From: Fictibacillus nanhaiensis
GTDB lineage: Bacteria > Bacillota > Bacilli > Bacillales > Fictibacillaceae
Length of the DNA stretch: 64,000 nt
Reading direction: 5' to 3'
Assembly (NCBI GenBank): GCA_016401345.1
Contig: JAEACG010000001.1
Span: 372,001 to 436,000, forward strand
Shown: one piece after another, positions 18,385 through 27,600 of the stretch
Numbering within the stretch: the stretch's first letter is position 1
Layout of the letters: each line of letters opens with the position of its first letter
The notes under the pieces: model-generated
What the model saw: only the letters and a program-made list of their open reading frames with translations
What the model was told of the DNA's origin: nothing
Database searches by the model: none
Program-made: the position numbers and the translations under genes

Positions 18385-18936
18385 CTACTTTACAAATCCA
18401 ATATCCTTCAACGGCCAGAAACGGAAAGATGCTTTTCCTAAGATTGTATCATCATCCACAGTTCCAATATTTCGGCTGTCTTGAGAATTTCTTCGATTGT
18501 CACCTAATACAAATAGCTGACCTTGAGGAACCTTTTGCTTACCCGTTACTTCGAGTAACTTAAAATCATAAGTGAAGTTTCCATCTTTTGTTTTCTTTTT
18601 ATACGCTTCTAAATATTCTTCTTTTACCTGTTTACCATTTACATATAGGGTGTCATCTTTATATTCGACCGTATCTCCAGGTAACCCGATTACTCTTTTT
18701 ATGTAATCCTTTTCTTCGGTTGCATGGAAGACTACAATATCGAATCTTTTTGGATCGCCAATAACATAGGAAAACTTGTTAACGATCAGACGATCTCCGT
18801 TGTGCAGAGTTGGCATCATTGATTGTCCATCCACCACGACGGGTGCGAAGAGGAAAAATCTAATGATTCCTGCTAATAATAAGGCTGCCGCTAATGCTTT
18901 AATCCATTCCCACGTTTCGTTTTTTGTACGTGCCAT
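18385..18936 (-). CDS. lepB: Type I signal peptidase
   Basis: Membrane-bound Ser/Lys peptidase that removes signal peptides from secreted proteins. A single N-terminal transmembrane helix lies at about residues 12-31. The catalytic Ser is in VDGQSMMPTL (about residue 39) and the catalytic Lys in DYIKRVIGLPGD (about residue 80). Box E LGDNRRNSQDSR is near 145. The 183-aa length fits the Sip family of Gram-positive bacteria. It lies between rplS and rbgA, an arrangement shared with several Bacillaceae but not with B. subtilis. Confidence 0.95.
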   Translation of the reverse strand: MARTKNETWEWIKALAAALLLAGIIRFFLFAPVVVDGQSMMPTLHNGDRLIVNKFSYVIGDPKRFDIVVFHATEEKDYIKRVIGLPGDTVEYKDDTLYVNGKQVKEEYLEAYKKKTKDGNFTYDFKLLEVTGKQKVPQGQLFVLGDNRRNSQDSRNIGTVDDDTILGKASFRFWPLKDIGFVK

Positions 18937-18982
18937 TCTTAATCCTCACCATCTCTAGAAATTCCTTACTTATAATATGGAA

Positions 18983-19011
18983 AAAGGAGCTTGAATAAGT
19001 CAAGCTCCTTT
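18983..19011 (-). terminator. Terminator after rplS
   Basis: A perfect 12-bp stem (AAAGGAGCTTGA / TCAAGCTCCTTT) with a five-base loop lies 10 bp after the rplS stop and is followed by T residues on the minus strand. Some readthrough, or a separate promoter, must serve lepB-rbgA. Confidence 0.92.
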
Positions 19012-19020
19012 CGAGAATTA

Positions 19021-19362
19021 TTAGCGAATTTCTTTAATACGAGCTGCTTTACCGCGAAGTGCACGTAGGTAGTATAGCTTCGCACGACGAACTTTACCAC
19101 GACGAACTACTTCAAGGTTCGCGATCTTCGGTGAATGTAATGGGAACGCACGCTCCACTCCTACACCGTAAGAAATTTTACGAACAGTAAACGTTTCAGA
19201 AATTCCTGATCCACGCTTCTTGATAACTACACCTTCAAAAAGCTGGATACGCTCACGAGTACCCTCGATTACTTTCACGTGTACACGAACAGTGTCACCT
19301 GAACGGAATTTTGGTAAATCTTTTAATTGATCTTTCGCTAGATCTGCAATAAGCTGTTGCAT
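19021..19362 (-). CDS. rplS: 50S ribosomal protein L19
   Basis: Ribosomal protein at the 30S-50S interface, 113 aa. Typical segments are [32 protein letters not shown] and [22 protein letters not shown]. It has its own promoter and a structured leader of about 80 bases resembling the L19 leader, and is closed by a strong terminator. Confidence 0.98.
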   Translation of the reverse strand: MQQLIADLAKDQLKDLPKFRSGDTVRVHVKVIEGTRERIQLFEGVVIKKRGSGISETFTVRKISYGVGVERAFPLHSPKIANLEVVRRGKVRRAKLYYLRALRGKAARIKEIR

Positions 19363-19364
19363 AG

Positions 19365-19440
19365 TTTATTGCCTCCCTTCCCATGGATGTTCTTGCTAAA
19401 TGATAAAGCAGCGGAACACCGGATTAAACGGGCATAAGCC
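19365..19440 (-). ncRNA. L19 leader-like 5' UTR of rplS
   Basis: The transcript from the promoter at 19450 would carry about 75 bases before rplS, including ATGCCCGTTTAATCCGGTGTTC and later AAGAACATCCATGGGAAGGG. These are features I associate with the Bacillaceae L19 leader (Rfam family L19_leader), thought to mediate autoregulation by L19. The match is from memory of the motif, not from a covariance search. Confidence 0.65.
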
Positions 19441-19449
19441 ACAAATAAT

Positions 19450-19479
19450 ATAATACCATATAACTCAAACAGTGTTCAA
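19450..19479 (-). promoter_or_regulatory. Sigma-A promoter of rplS
   Basis: TTGAAC (19474-19479) and TATTAT (19450-19455) on the minus strand are separated by 18 bp. The -35 overlaps the last codons of trmD, so rplS can be expressed independently of trmD. Confidence 0.75.
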
Positions 19480-20216
19480 GTTGTTTTATTATCTTTTATC
19501 TCATTAAGCCAAATTTCTTCTTCTTTTGTTAACTTGATTTTTTCAAGCAAGTCAGGTCTACGTTCATACGTCCTTCTTAAAGACTCTTTTTTGCGCCATG
19601 TTTCAATGTTCTTATGGTTTCCTGACATCAGAACATCAGGAACTCTCATACCTCGAAAATCTGCAGGTCTCGTATACTGAGGATGTTCTAACAAACCTGT
19701 GCTGAATGAGTCCTCTTGGTGTGAGGCTTCTTTTCCTAGAACATTAGGAAGCAATCTCCCAACAGCATCTATAACGACCATTGCACCAAGCTCTCCACCG
19801 GTTAACACATAGTCACCGATTGAAATCTCATCCGTTACAAGGTGTTTCCTAACACGTTCATCATAACCTTCATAATGGCCGCACAAGAAAATAAGGTGTT
19901 CTTCTTCAGCCAACTCTTCTGCTTTTCCTTGAGTAAACGTTTCACCTTGAGGACATAGAAGGATGATTCTAGGTTTTACAGTTGCCTCTTTCGTTAGATG
20001 ATCAACCGCATCAAACAAAGGCTGTGGAGTAAGGACCATGCCTGCTCCTCCTCCGTATGGGTAGTCATCTACATTACGATGTTTGTTCGTTGAGAACTCA
20101 CGGAAATCGATCACTCGAAGTTCTAGTGCATTCTTTTCCTGCGCCTTTTTTAAGATCGATTGACCAAAAACGCCTGAAAACATTTCTGGAAAAAGGCTTA
20201 AGACATCTATTTTCAT
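19476..20216 (-). CDS. trmD: TrmD, tRNA (guanine-N1)-methyltransferase
   Basis: Methylates G37 of tRNAs, preventing frameshifting. It is a SPOUT-fold enzyme with the deep knot formed by [27 protein letters not shown] and [15 protein letters not shown]. The length of 246 aa is standard. It overlaps the rimM stop by one base, so the two are coupled. Confidence 0.98.
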   Translation of the reverse strand: MKIDVLSLFPEMFSGVFGQSILKKAQEKNALELRVIDFREFSTNKHRNVDDYPYGGGAGMVLTPQPLFDAVDHLTKEATVKPRIILLCPQGETFTQGKAEELAEEEHLIFLCGHYEGYDERVRKHLVTDEISIGDYVLTGGELGAMVVIDAVGRLLPNVLGKEASHQEDSFSTGLLEHPQYTRPADFRGMRVPDVLMSGNHKNIETWRKKESLRRTYERRPDLLEKIKLTKEEEIWLNEIKDNKTT

Positions 20217-20731
20217 TAGAATAATCCTTCTAATGGCTCAATAACAATCTTTGACTCTTTCACATCCACAGATTTAACAACAGAAGGAATGTAAGGGATA
20301 AGAATATCTGATCCAAATCCTTTTCTCTTAACCACCCATACATCGTTTGCTCCAGGAGACAATATTTCTTTTACTTTTCCTAGTTCTTCACCTTCAACAG
20401 TGAAAACTGAGCAACCGATGATATCATGATAGAAAAACTCTCCTTCATCTAACGAAACAGACTGTTCTTTAGGCACTTTAAGAAGATTGCCTTTAAAACG
20501 TTCAACATCATTGATGTTATGAAGATTTTCAAACGTTAAAAGGTCAAATTGCTTATGTTTTCTATGCGTTTCAATCTTTACAGGTATATGATCTGATCCC
20601 ATATCTACATATAATGTGTTTCCGATCTTATAGCGTTCTTCAGGAAAATCAGTTCTTGAGATCACTCTGACTTCTCCTCTAATTCCATGTGTATTTACTA
20701 TCTTACCTACGTTCAGCCATTCATTTTCCAT
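20216..20731 (-). CDS. rimM: RimM, 16S rRNA processing protein
   Basis: Helps assemble the 30S head and binds S19. The N-terminal RimM domain ([16 protein letters not shown]) is followed by a PRC-barrel domain ([33 protein letters not shown]). The length of 171 aa is normal. Upstream, B. subtilis has ylqD, then khpA; here ylqD is absent and a 405 bp spacer with a repeat element stands instead. Confidence 0.96.
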   Translation of the reverse strand: MENEWLNVGKIVNTHGIRGEVRVISRTDFPEERYKIGNTLYVDMGSDHIPVKIETHRKHKQFDLLTFENLHNINDVERFKGNLLKVPKEQSVSLDEGEFFYHDIIGCSVFTVEGEELGKVKEILSPGANDVWVVKRKGFGSDILIPYIPSVVKSVDVKESKIVIEPLEGLF

Positions 20732-20778
20732 ATTGATACACTACCTCCGTACAAATTAATCAGTTACTTATAATCTAA

Positions 20779-20787
20779 ATTTTAGCA
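20779..20787 (-). promoter_or_regulatory. Extended -10 promoter candidate for rimM-trmD
   Basis: TGC-TAAAAT on the minus strand (-10 at 20779-20784) lies about 48 bp before the rimM start. No good -35 is visible 17 bp upstream, but an extended -10 can act without one. Confidence 0.45.
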
Positions 20788-20847
20788 TAAAACTCGATAT
20801 GTATACTTTTTATAGGTCATTTTCGCACTTTGTTGCCCTTGAAAGTA

Positions 20848-20977
20848 GTTGATTTCCGTTCCAGGTGCTCGCTTTCCGCGGGGCAGGCGGTGAGCCACAT
20901 TTGTTCGTTTCACTCTTAAGAGTCTCACCTGCCCGCCTGTCCCGCAGGAGTCTCGCACCTTCCACTCCAATCACCTA
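20848..20977 (+). repeat. Palindromic intergenic element, copy 2 (site of missing ylqD)
   Basis: Begins GTTGATTTCCGTTCCAGGTG and ends TCGCACCTTCCACTCCAATC. The outer ends are inverted relative to each other (GTTGATT..GGTGC), and inner segments GGGCAGGCGGTGAGCC and GTCTCACCTGCCCGCC pair. It occupies the 405 bp spacer between rimM and khpA, which has no other gene; the remainder is A/T-rich with the rimM promoter at one end and the khpA terminator at the other. Confidence 0.85.
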
Positions 20978-21108
20978 TTCAAAGAAGACAATAAAAAAGA
21001 ATTAAAAGCAACAGTCCTTTAGAAAATAGCCTTTTAATAAATCGTTACGAAACTTTGTTGAACATAATTTCTTGAATATCTAAAGTTATTTATGTATTTT
21101 AATAAATA

Positions 21109-21138
21109 AAAAAGGAAGAGGTTTCCCTCATCCTTTTT
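21109..21138 (-). terminator. Terminator after khpA
   Basis: The stem AAAAAGGA-GAGG / CCTC-TCCTTTTT with one mismatch overlaps the khpA stop codon. T-rich sequence follows on the minus strand. Confidence 0.85.
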
Positions 21139-21364
21139 AGACGATTTCGATTGAAATCCTTTTATTTTGATTCGTTCCAGCTGCATTCACAACCGTTCGA
21201 ATCGCTTTAGCCACTCTTCCTTGCTTCCCAATAACTTTCCCCATATCTGTCTGGTTAACAGTTAATTGATAAACAAGTCGGTGTCCTTCTTGAACCTCTT
21301 TGACGCTAACTTCATCTGGGTGATCAACTAGAGCTTTCACAATTGATTCGATCAACTCTGTCAT
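21137..21364 (-). CDS. khpA: KhpA (YlqC), KH-domain RNA-binding protein
   Basis: A 75-aa single KH domain with the signature GKVIGKQGRVAKAIRTVV (IGxxG loop at about residues 39-45). KhpA works with KhpB/Jag as a small-RNA or mRNA binder affecting cell growth and division in Gram-positive bacteria. It follows rpsP by 21 bp, the conserved arrangement. The terminator directly after it ends the ylxM-ffh-rpsP-khpA unit. Confidence 0.95.
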   Translation of the reverse strand: MTELIESIVKALVDHPDEVSVKEVQEGHRLVYQLTVNQTDMGKVIGKQGRVAKAIRTVVNAAGTNQNKRISIEIV

Positions 21365-21385
21365 ATCTGTTCCCCTTCGTCAAAA

Positions 21386-21658
21386 TTATTTTTGGTTTTT
21401 CGCGTTATGGAATTTCTCCATAAGACCAGCTTTTGAGAATAGGTTACGAACTGTATCAGATGGTTTCGCACCGTTTGTCATCCACTCAAGAGCTTTTTCT
21501 TCGTTGATTTTAACTTCAGCTGGGTTAGCAACTGGGTTATAAGTTCCAATCTCTTCGATGAAACGTCCATCACGAGGAGAACGAGAATCTGCTACTACTA
21601 CACGATAAAAAGGAGCTTTCTTAGCACCCATACGTTTTAAACGAATTTTTACTGCCAT
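21386..21658 (-). CDS. rpsP: 30S ribosomal protein S16
   Basis: A 90-aa protein starting [19 protein letters not shown]; the family core [20 protein letters not shown] follows. An open frame extends 42 codons upstream into the ffh gene, but the start at 21656-21658 has the normal family N-terminus and GGAGG upstream. S16 is an early assembly protein of the small subunit. Confidence 0.98.
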   Translation of the reverse strand: MAVKIRLKRMGAKKAPFYRVVVADSRSPRDGRFIEEIGTYNPVANPAEVKINEEKALEWMTNGAKPSDTVRNLFSKAGLMEKFHNAKNQK

Positions 21659-21697
21659 TATAACTTGCACCTCCGAAAATAGTTCACACAAAATAAT

Positions 21698-21726
21698 ATA
21701 ATAGTATAAATTGACAGGTTTGTAAA
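21698..21726 (-). promoter_or_regulatory. Sigma-A promoter of rpsP-khpA
   Basis: TTTACA (21721-21726) and TATTAT (21698-21703) on the minus strand have an exact 17 bp spacer. The -35 sits inside a short inverted repeat, CAGGTTT-GT-AAACCTG (21716-21731), just after the ffh stop. The repeat could be an operator or chance. Confidence 0.7.
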
Positions 21727-21740
21727 CCTGAAAATTCAGT

Positions 21741-23087
21741 TTACATAAAAGGGAATTTAAATCCACCTTTTTTCTTTTTGCCATTCATCATTCCGGACAT
21801 TTGTTTCATCATTTTCTTCATGTCCTCGAATTGTTTGATGAGGCGATTTACTTCTTGCACCGTTCTACCGCTTCCTTTAGCGATGCGGCGCTTACGGCTG
21901 GCATTTATGATGTCAGGCTGTTCTCTTTCAGAAAGAGTCATCGAACGGATAATGGCTTCAACGTGACCGATCTGTTTTTCATCGATCTGAACGTTCTTGA
22001 GGCCTTTCATCTTGTTCGCACCTGGTAGCATGCCAAGTACTTCATCAAGCGGTCCAAGATTTCTCACTTGTCCCATTTGATCAAGAAAATCATCAAACGT
22101 GAACGACATATCACGCATCTTCTTCTGAAGATCGCGCGCTTTCTCTTCATCTACTGAGGTTTGTGCCTTTTCGATAAGAGTAAGCATGTCACCCATTCCT
22201 AAAATTCTTGAAGCCATACGATCTGGATGGAAAGGCTCTAAAGCATCCATCTTTTCACCAAGACCTACAAATTTAATAGGAAGACCTGTAACAGCTTTAA
22301 TTGAAAGTGCCGCACCACCACGTGTATCTCCATCAAGTTTGGTTAAGACAACACCAGTGATTCCTAACGCTTCGTTAAAGCTCTCTGCTACATTCACAGC
22401 ATCTTGACCAGTCATTGCATCTACAACTAAGAAGATCTCATCAGGTTTTGAAATTTCTTTTACCTGCTTCAACTCATCCATCAGCGTTTCATCAATGTGT
22501 AAACGCCCCGCTGTATCAATAATGACATAATCGTGATGATCTTCTTTTGCTTTTGCGATAGCTGATTCAGCAATTTTGACAGGACTTACTTGATCTCCCA
22601 TCTGAAACACAGGAAGATCCAATTGCTTTCCTACTGTTTCTAATTGCTTGATCGCAGCAGGACGGTAGATGTCAGCTGCGGCCAGTAGCGGTTTGCGATT
22701 TTGCTTTTTGCGTAAATGATTTGCAAGCTTTCCTGTTGTTGTTGTTTTACCAGCACCTTGCAGACCAACCATCATAATAACAGTTGGTGGTCGGTTGGAA
22801 ACGGCAATCTTGCTTTGTTCCCCACCCATGAGGGTTGTCAGTTCATCGTTAACAACTTTTACTACTTGCTGTCCTGGTGTCAGACTTTTTAATACTTCTT
22901 GACCAACAGCACGTTCAGATACTTTTTTCACAAAATCTTTTACTACTTTAAAGTTAACGTCCGCCTCAAGAAGAGCAAGGCGTACTTCCCTCATCATTTC
23001 CTTTACATCCGCTTCATTTACTTTCCCTTTTCCACGAATTTTTTGTAAAGTGTTCTGAAGACGGTCGGCTAAACCTTCAAATGCCAT
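21741..23087 (-). CDS. ffh: Ffh, signal recognition particle GTPase
   Basis: Binds signal sequences and the 4.5S/scRNA and docks with FtsY. N-domain, then G-domain with [15 protein letters not shown] (about residue 107), DTAGRLHID (about 190) and [14 protein letters not shown] (about 246), then a methionine-rich M-domain ([12 protein letters not shown] onwards, [15 protein letters not shown] near the end). Length 448 aa. It lies 15 bp after ylxM. Confidence 0.98.
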   Translation of the reverse strand: MAFEGLADRLQNTLQKIRGKGKVNEADVKEMMREVRLALLEADVNFKVVKDFVKKVSERAVGQEVLKSLTPGQQVVKVVNDELTTLMGGEQSKIAVSNRPPTVIMMVGLQGAGKTTTTGKLANHLRKKQNRKPLLAAADIYRPAAIKQLETVGKQLDLPVFQMGDQVSPVKIAESAIAKAKEDHHDYVIIDTAGRLHIDETLMDELKQVKEISKPDEIFLVVDAMTGQDAVNVAESFNEALGITGVVLTKLDGDTRGGAALSIKAVTGLPIKFVGLGEKMDALEPFHPDRMASRILGMGDMLTLIEKAQTSVDEEKARDLQKKMRDMSFTFDDFLDQMGQVRNLGPLDEVLGMLPGANKMKGLKNVQIDEKQIGHVEAIIRSMTLSEREQPDIINASRKRRIAKGSGRTVQEVNRLIKQFEDMKKMMKQMSGMMNGKKKKGGFKFPFM

Positions 23088-23102
23088 CTCACTGAACGCC
23101 TC

Positions 23103-23426
23103 CTATTCCATATTTTCAAGGCGATCGATAATTGCAATTACGTTATCAGGTTCAGAATTCAGAAGCTCTCTTAAAGATGACAGCAACTGATCACGTTCCT
23201 GAAACTTTGCAAAAAGCCCTAACTTTTCTTCATATTCTTCCAGCATCGCCTCTGTCCGTTTAATATTATCATAAACGGCCTGGCGGCTGACATTATATTG
23301 TTCAGCAATTTCACCGAGAGAATAATCGTCCAAATAGTACAAACCCATATAATTCTTCTGTTTAGGGGTTAATAATGCTTGGTAAAAATCAAATAGATAA
23401 TTAATTCTCATTGTTTTATCTAGCAT
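23103..23426 (-). CDS. ylxM: YlxM, helix-turn-helix protein linked to SRP
   Basis: A 107-aa UPF0122-family protein with a sigma-70 region-4-like helix-turn-helix ([22 protein letters not shown] at about residues 35-56). It is almost always next to ffh, and in streptococci it binds SRP components and modulates the pathway. Here it is first in the ylxM-ffh unit with a near-perfect promoter, because ftsY upstream is closed by a terminator. Confidence 0.95.
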   Translation of the reverse strand: MLDKTMRINYLFDFYQALLTPKQKNYMGLYYLDDYSLGEIAEQYNVSRQAVYDNIKRTEAMLEEYEEKLGLFAKFQERDQLLSSLRELLNSEPDNVIAIIDRLENME

Positions 23427-23467
23427 TTTTCCACAACCCTTGTTAAGTGAAATGCCTTTACGTGATT

Positions 23468-23496
23468 ACTATACAACCCATGGTTTTAGATGTCAA
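23468..23496 (-). promoter_or_regulatory. Sigma-A promoter of ylxM-ffh
   Basis: TTGACA (23491-23496), 17 bp, TATAGT (23468-23473) on the minus strand, about 42 bp before ylxM. This is the closest match to the vegetative consensus in the window. Confidence 0.85.
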
Positions 23497-23548
23497 GTTT
23501 TTTTCTTAACAGAGAGGAATTGATTTAGTACTAAAAGAGTTTTGAATC

Positions 23549-23611
23549 TATATTGACTAGATTTGGCTTTATATTGACTAATTCCATTTAAATATTGACC
23601 AATTCCAGCTT
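23549..23611. repeat. Tandem 21-bp-period motif array (TTGACTA/TTGACCA), three units
   Basis: Three consecutive 21-base units, starting at 23549, 23570 and 23591, each contain ATATTGAC at the same offset (G of TTGAC at 23555, 23576 and 23597); the other bases diverge, apart from AATTCCA in units 2 and 3. The array lies in the 250 bp spacer between the ftsY terminator and the ylxM promoter, outside any expected transcript. Similar in layout to the array at 39862. Confidence 0.7.
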
Positions 23612-23638
23612 GTGCAACATTTTAATATCTATAAAAAA

Positions 23639-23668
23639 GCCTTTTAGCTCTAAATAGAGCTAAAAGGC
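23639..23668 (-). terminator. Terminator of smc-ftsY
   Basis: A perfect 13-bp stem (GCCTTTTAGCTCT / AGAGCTAAAAGGC) with a four-base loop is followed by TTTTTT on the minus strand. It lies 9 bp after the ftsY stop. Confidence 0.95.
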
Positions 23669-23676
23669 GGTAAATT

Positions 23677-24657
23677 TTATTCTTCTTCTGTTCCTGCAAA
23701 TAAACCATATACAAACTGATCAGCATCAAATTCCTGCAGATCATCAATCTTCTCACCAAGTCCCACAAACTTGACTGGAATATCTAGTTCGTGACGGATC
23801 GCTAAAACGATCCCGCCTTTTGCCGTTCCATCAAGTTTAGTTAAAACTAAGCCCGTTACATCTGTTGATTGACCGAATGTTTTTGCCTGATTCATTGCAT
23901 TCTGACCTGTTGTAGCATCAACAACAAGCAAAACTTCATGAGGAGCACCAGGAATCTCTCGTTCGATGACACGTTTCACTTTTGAGAGCTCGTTCATCAA
24001 ATTCACTTTATTTTGAAGTCTTCCAGCGGTATCACAAAGCAGTACATCCGCTTTCCGAGACTTAGCAGCTTGGATGCTGTCATATATGACTGCTGCAGGG
24101 TCCGCTCCTTCATGGTGTTTGATCACATCAACTCCAGCGCGTTCTCCCCATACTTCAAGCTGATCGATCGCACCTGCACGGAAAGTATCTCCGGCCGCTA
24201 GAATCACTTTCTTACCATCGGTCTTCAACTGATGAGCAAGTTTTCCGATCGTTGTTGTTTTACCAACACCGTTCACTCCTACGAAAAGAATAACTGTCAT
24301 TCCATCAGTCTGTAAGTTCAGTTTATTATCGCTTTCTTCTTTTTGAAGCATTTCAGCTAATTTCTCAGTGATCGCTGATCTAAGCTCCATTGGATTTTGA
24401 ATGTTTTTAGTTCGTGCAACATCTTTAAGCTGATCAATTATATCAAGAACGGTATGAACCCCAACATCTGCTCCGATCAAGATCTCTTCTAACTCTTCAA
24501 AGAATTCTTCATCTACTTTTCTAAATCTCTTGAGTAAATCGTTAACTTTAAAAGAAAAAGAGTTCCTAGTCTTCTCTAGTCCACTTTTAAACTTTTCAGA
24601 TGATTCCTCAGATTGCTGTGTTGAAAATTTTTCTTTTAATCGTTTCAAAAAACTCAC
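23677..24657 (-). CDS. ftsY: FtsY, signal recognition particle receptor
   Basis: SRP GTPase that receives Ffh-ribosome complexes at the membrane. The NG domain has LFVGVNGVGKTTTIGKLA (about residue 130), CDTAGRLQNK (about 211) and LTKLDGTAKGG (about 276). The acidic A-region is short, as in Bacillus. A TTG at 24663 is only three bases from GGAGG, so the GTG at 24655-24657 is preferred (326 aa, starting fMet-SFLKRLKEKF). It follows smc by 14 bp. Confidence 0.97.
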   Translation of the reverse strand: MSFLKRLKEKFSTQQSEESSEKFKSGLEKTRNSFSFKVNDLLKRFRKVDEEFFEELEEILIGADVGVHTVLDIIDQLKDVARTKNIQNPMELRSAITEKLAEMLQKEESDNKLNLQTDGMTVILFVGVNGVGKTTTIGKLAHQLKTDGKKVILAAGDTFRAGAIDQLEVWGERAGVDVIKHHEGADPAAVIYDSIQAAKSRKADVLLCDTAGRLQNKVNLMNELSKVKRVIEREIPGAPHEVLLVVDATTGQNAMNQAKTFGQSTDVTGLVLTKLDGTAKGGIVLAIRHELDIPVKFVGLGEKIDDLQEFDADQFVYGLFAGTEEE

Positions 24658-24671
24658 TATCAATTTCCTCC

Positions 24672-27600
24672 CTATGATGTTACAAGTTCTTTTGTTTCTT
24701 CAAGTCTTACGGAAACAAGCTTTGAGACCCCAGACTCCTGCATGGTGACTCCATAAAGTACATCCGCTTCTTCCATTGTACCTTTACGATGCGTAACAAC
24801 GATAAATTGTGTCTCTTTACTAAATGCTCGTAAAAATTTAGCGAAACGATTTACGTTCGCATCATCAAGTGCTGCTTCAACTTCGTCTAAAATACAGAAC
24901 GGAACAGGTCTGACTTTCAGAATTGCAAACAGTAAGGCAATAGCAGTTAAGGCTCGTTCTCCACCAGATAATAGGCCTAGTTGCTGCAACTTCTTGCCAG
25001 GTGGCTGCGCCATGATGTCTACACCCGTTAATAGCATATCATCTGGCTGAGTTAAAACGAGGTCAGCTCGACCACCACCAAACAACTCTTTAAAAATTAC
25101 ACCAAAATGGGAACGAATAGAAGTAAATGTTTCTTCAAAACGGTTCTTCATCTCTTCGTCCATTTCGGAGATCACGCCATAAAGGGTATCCTTTGCTTCT
25201 GTTAGGTCGTTTCTTTGTTCTGTAAGAAAATCAAAGCGCTGGCTAACTCTGTCGTATTCTTCGATCGCACCAATATTTACTGCCCCGAGCTCTTCGATCG
25301 CCATTTTGATCAGCTTTACTTTTCGTTTTGCGTCTTGTAGCGGTATCTCCAATCGATGCTTAAGCTTCGCACCTTCATATGAAAGTCCATATTCTTCTCT
25401 AAGATGAGTAAGTCTTGATTCTAGTTCAACATCGAGACGATTAATACTAACTTCTTCTGTTCTAAGTCCATCATGAAGTTGCTTATATTGCCTTTTTGCC
25501 TCTTTTAGTCCAATCTCCATACTTTCGATCGATCTGAAAGAATCTGTTCTTTCTTTTCTTCGTTCTGCAATTAATTTCAATGCATTGTTCTTTTCATGTC
25601 TTCTCTGTTGAATCTGTTCATCAAGAGAATCTTCACCAGAAGAGCTTGAGTTCATCTCTTCCTCAAGAAGCCAATAATCTTCTTCTGTTTCTTTGCTCTT
25701 AACTTCCACTTCGTGAAAATCTTCTTGAATTCTTAAGCACTTTTCACGCTGATTGGCAACCTGTTGTTCGAGTTCGGCTGCTTTAATCTTCAATCGTGTT
25801 AGTGCTTCTCTGAGTTCTTCTTTTGAGCTCTGATTACTTTTCTTTTTCTCTGTCAGATCAGCAATCGTCTTTTCAAGTTCTTTCCCAGACTTCAAAGCAA
25901 GATCAAGTTTCTTTTGAAGATCAGTGAGACGACTATCTGCAGCCGATCTTTCAGATTCATAGGAATTCTTTTCGCGATCATAAAGCTGAAGTCTATCGTT
26001 TAAACTCTTCTCTTCCATTTCAACTTCTCGTAAAGAGGCTTTCAGCTCTTGTTCTTGTTCTCTTAAGAGCTCTCCTTCCGTTTGAAGGGATTCAAGTATT
26101 TCTTTCTTCTTGGTTACTTTAGATCGTAATTCATTTACTTTTTCCTCTAGTTGAAGAGTTTGCTTCTCCATTGTCCCCACTTTATCCGTAAGAGAATCAA
26201 TCTCTCTTTGTCTGCTCAGTAGAGAGTTGCTTTTTTGTTTCAGACTTCCTCCAGACATGGAACCTCCAGGAGACACGACATCTCCTTCAAGAGTAACGAT
26301 TCGATAACGATAGTTCACTTGCTTTGCAATCTTGTTCGCACCAGCTAGATCTTTGGCAATGATAATATTTCCTAATAGATTGCCCACTATATTTTGATAT
26401 TTAGCATCAAACGTAACAAGGTTCGCAGCAATCCCTACAAATGATTCGATAGAGCTTGCTTGGTGAGCATCTGCACTAGAGATCTGTCGCGGTTTAATTA
26501 CATTTAAAGGTAAGAAAGTGGCTCTTCCTGCTCTCGTTTGCTTCAAATATTGAATGGCTTTCATGGCATTTTGTTCATGATCTACAACAATATGCTGCAT
26601 AGAAGCGCCTAGAGCCGTTTCAATCGCCGTTTCAACTTCTGAAGGTACCGATAAAAGCTCAGCTACTGCACCTTCAATACCAGTAAGCTTTGTATCTTTC
26701 GCTTTTAAAACCTCTTTAACTCCTTGCATGAAACCTGCGTATTCGTCCTGCATCGATTCAAGCATCTCTTTTTTAGATTTGAACTGCTGAATAAACTGAT
26801 ACGCTTGATACAATTTATCTTGAAGTGTTCTTGTTTCCTGATCCTCGATCGATATTTCTGATTTTAATGTTTGATATTCTTCTTGCTTTGTTTTCAATTG
26901 CGTTTCAGCTGCTTGATAAGCAGCTTCAGCGTTTCTTCTTGTTTCTTTTAATCTTTCTCTTTGGTCCAGGTATTTAGTATTCTCTTCATCTAAACGAGTG
27001 CTCTTTGAGCTCTGCTGTCTAGCCTGATCCTCTAAATAACGTATCTCGTTCTTAATCGTTGTTTGTTCGTTCAAGCGCTCGAAATAATCACTTTTTAATT
27101 TTTCTAGTTCTGCTTCAACGTCCATCTCGAGAACAGACAATCGTCCTTCCTCGTCTTTCACTTGCTTTTTTATGCTTTTTAGTTGTTTTTCTTTATCTCG
27201 TAATGAGTCTTTTTCAACACTAAGCTGTTTTCCTAATTCTTCCTTTTTTACCTTGTAAAGCTGAATTTGTTCTAAAAGTGCCGTTTTATTTTGATCGTAA
27301 TTCTTTTTACGTTCTTTTAAAACTTCTTTCTTTCCTTCTAGCTTTTCCAACGTCTCACTCGCTAAAAGAAGGGCATTTTGCAGTTCGTCGATCGATTCAT
27401 CCATCGCTTGCATATCAAGTCTTGCTCTTTCGATCTTGGTTTCGCCTTGTTTCACTTTTGCTGAAAGAATTGCTTCTTGCTGCTGTAGTTCTGCAACAAG
27501 TTCTTTCTGCTTTTCCCATCGAACGTGCAATTCTTCGATCTCTTGAACAAGAACAGCCGTTTCAACGACCTCAAGCTCTTCTTTCTTCTCAAGGTAATCT

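Noticed and set aside
20782-20970. 62-codon open frame on the minus strand
   Set aside because: It lies within the palindromic intergenic element; the product is rich in Arg/Gly from the repeat and has no family resemblance.
21659-21784. 42-codon N-terminal extension of S16 overlapping ffh
   Set aside because: It would overlap the ffh gene and the rpsP promoter; the conserved S16 start MAVKIRLKR has a good ribosome-binding site.
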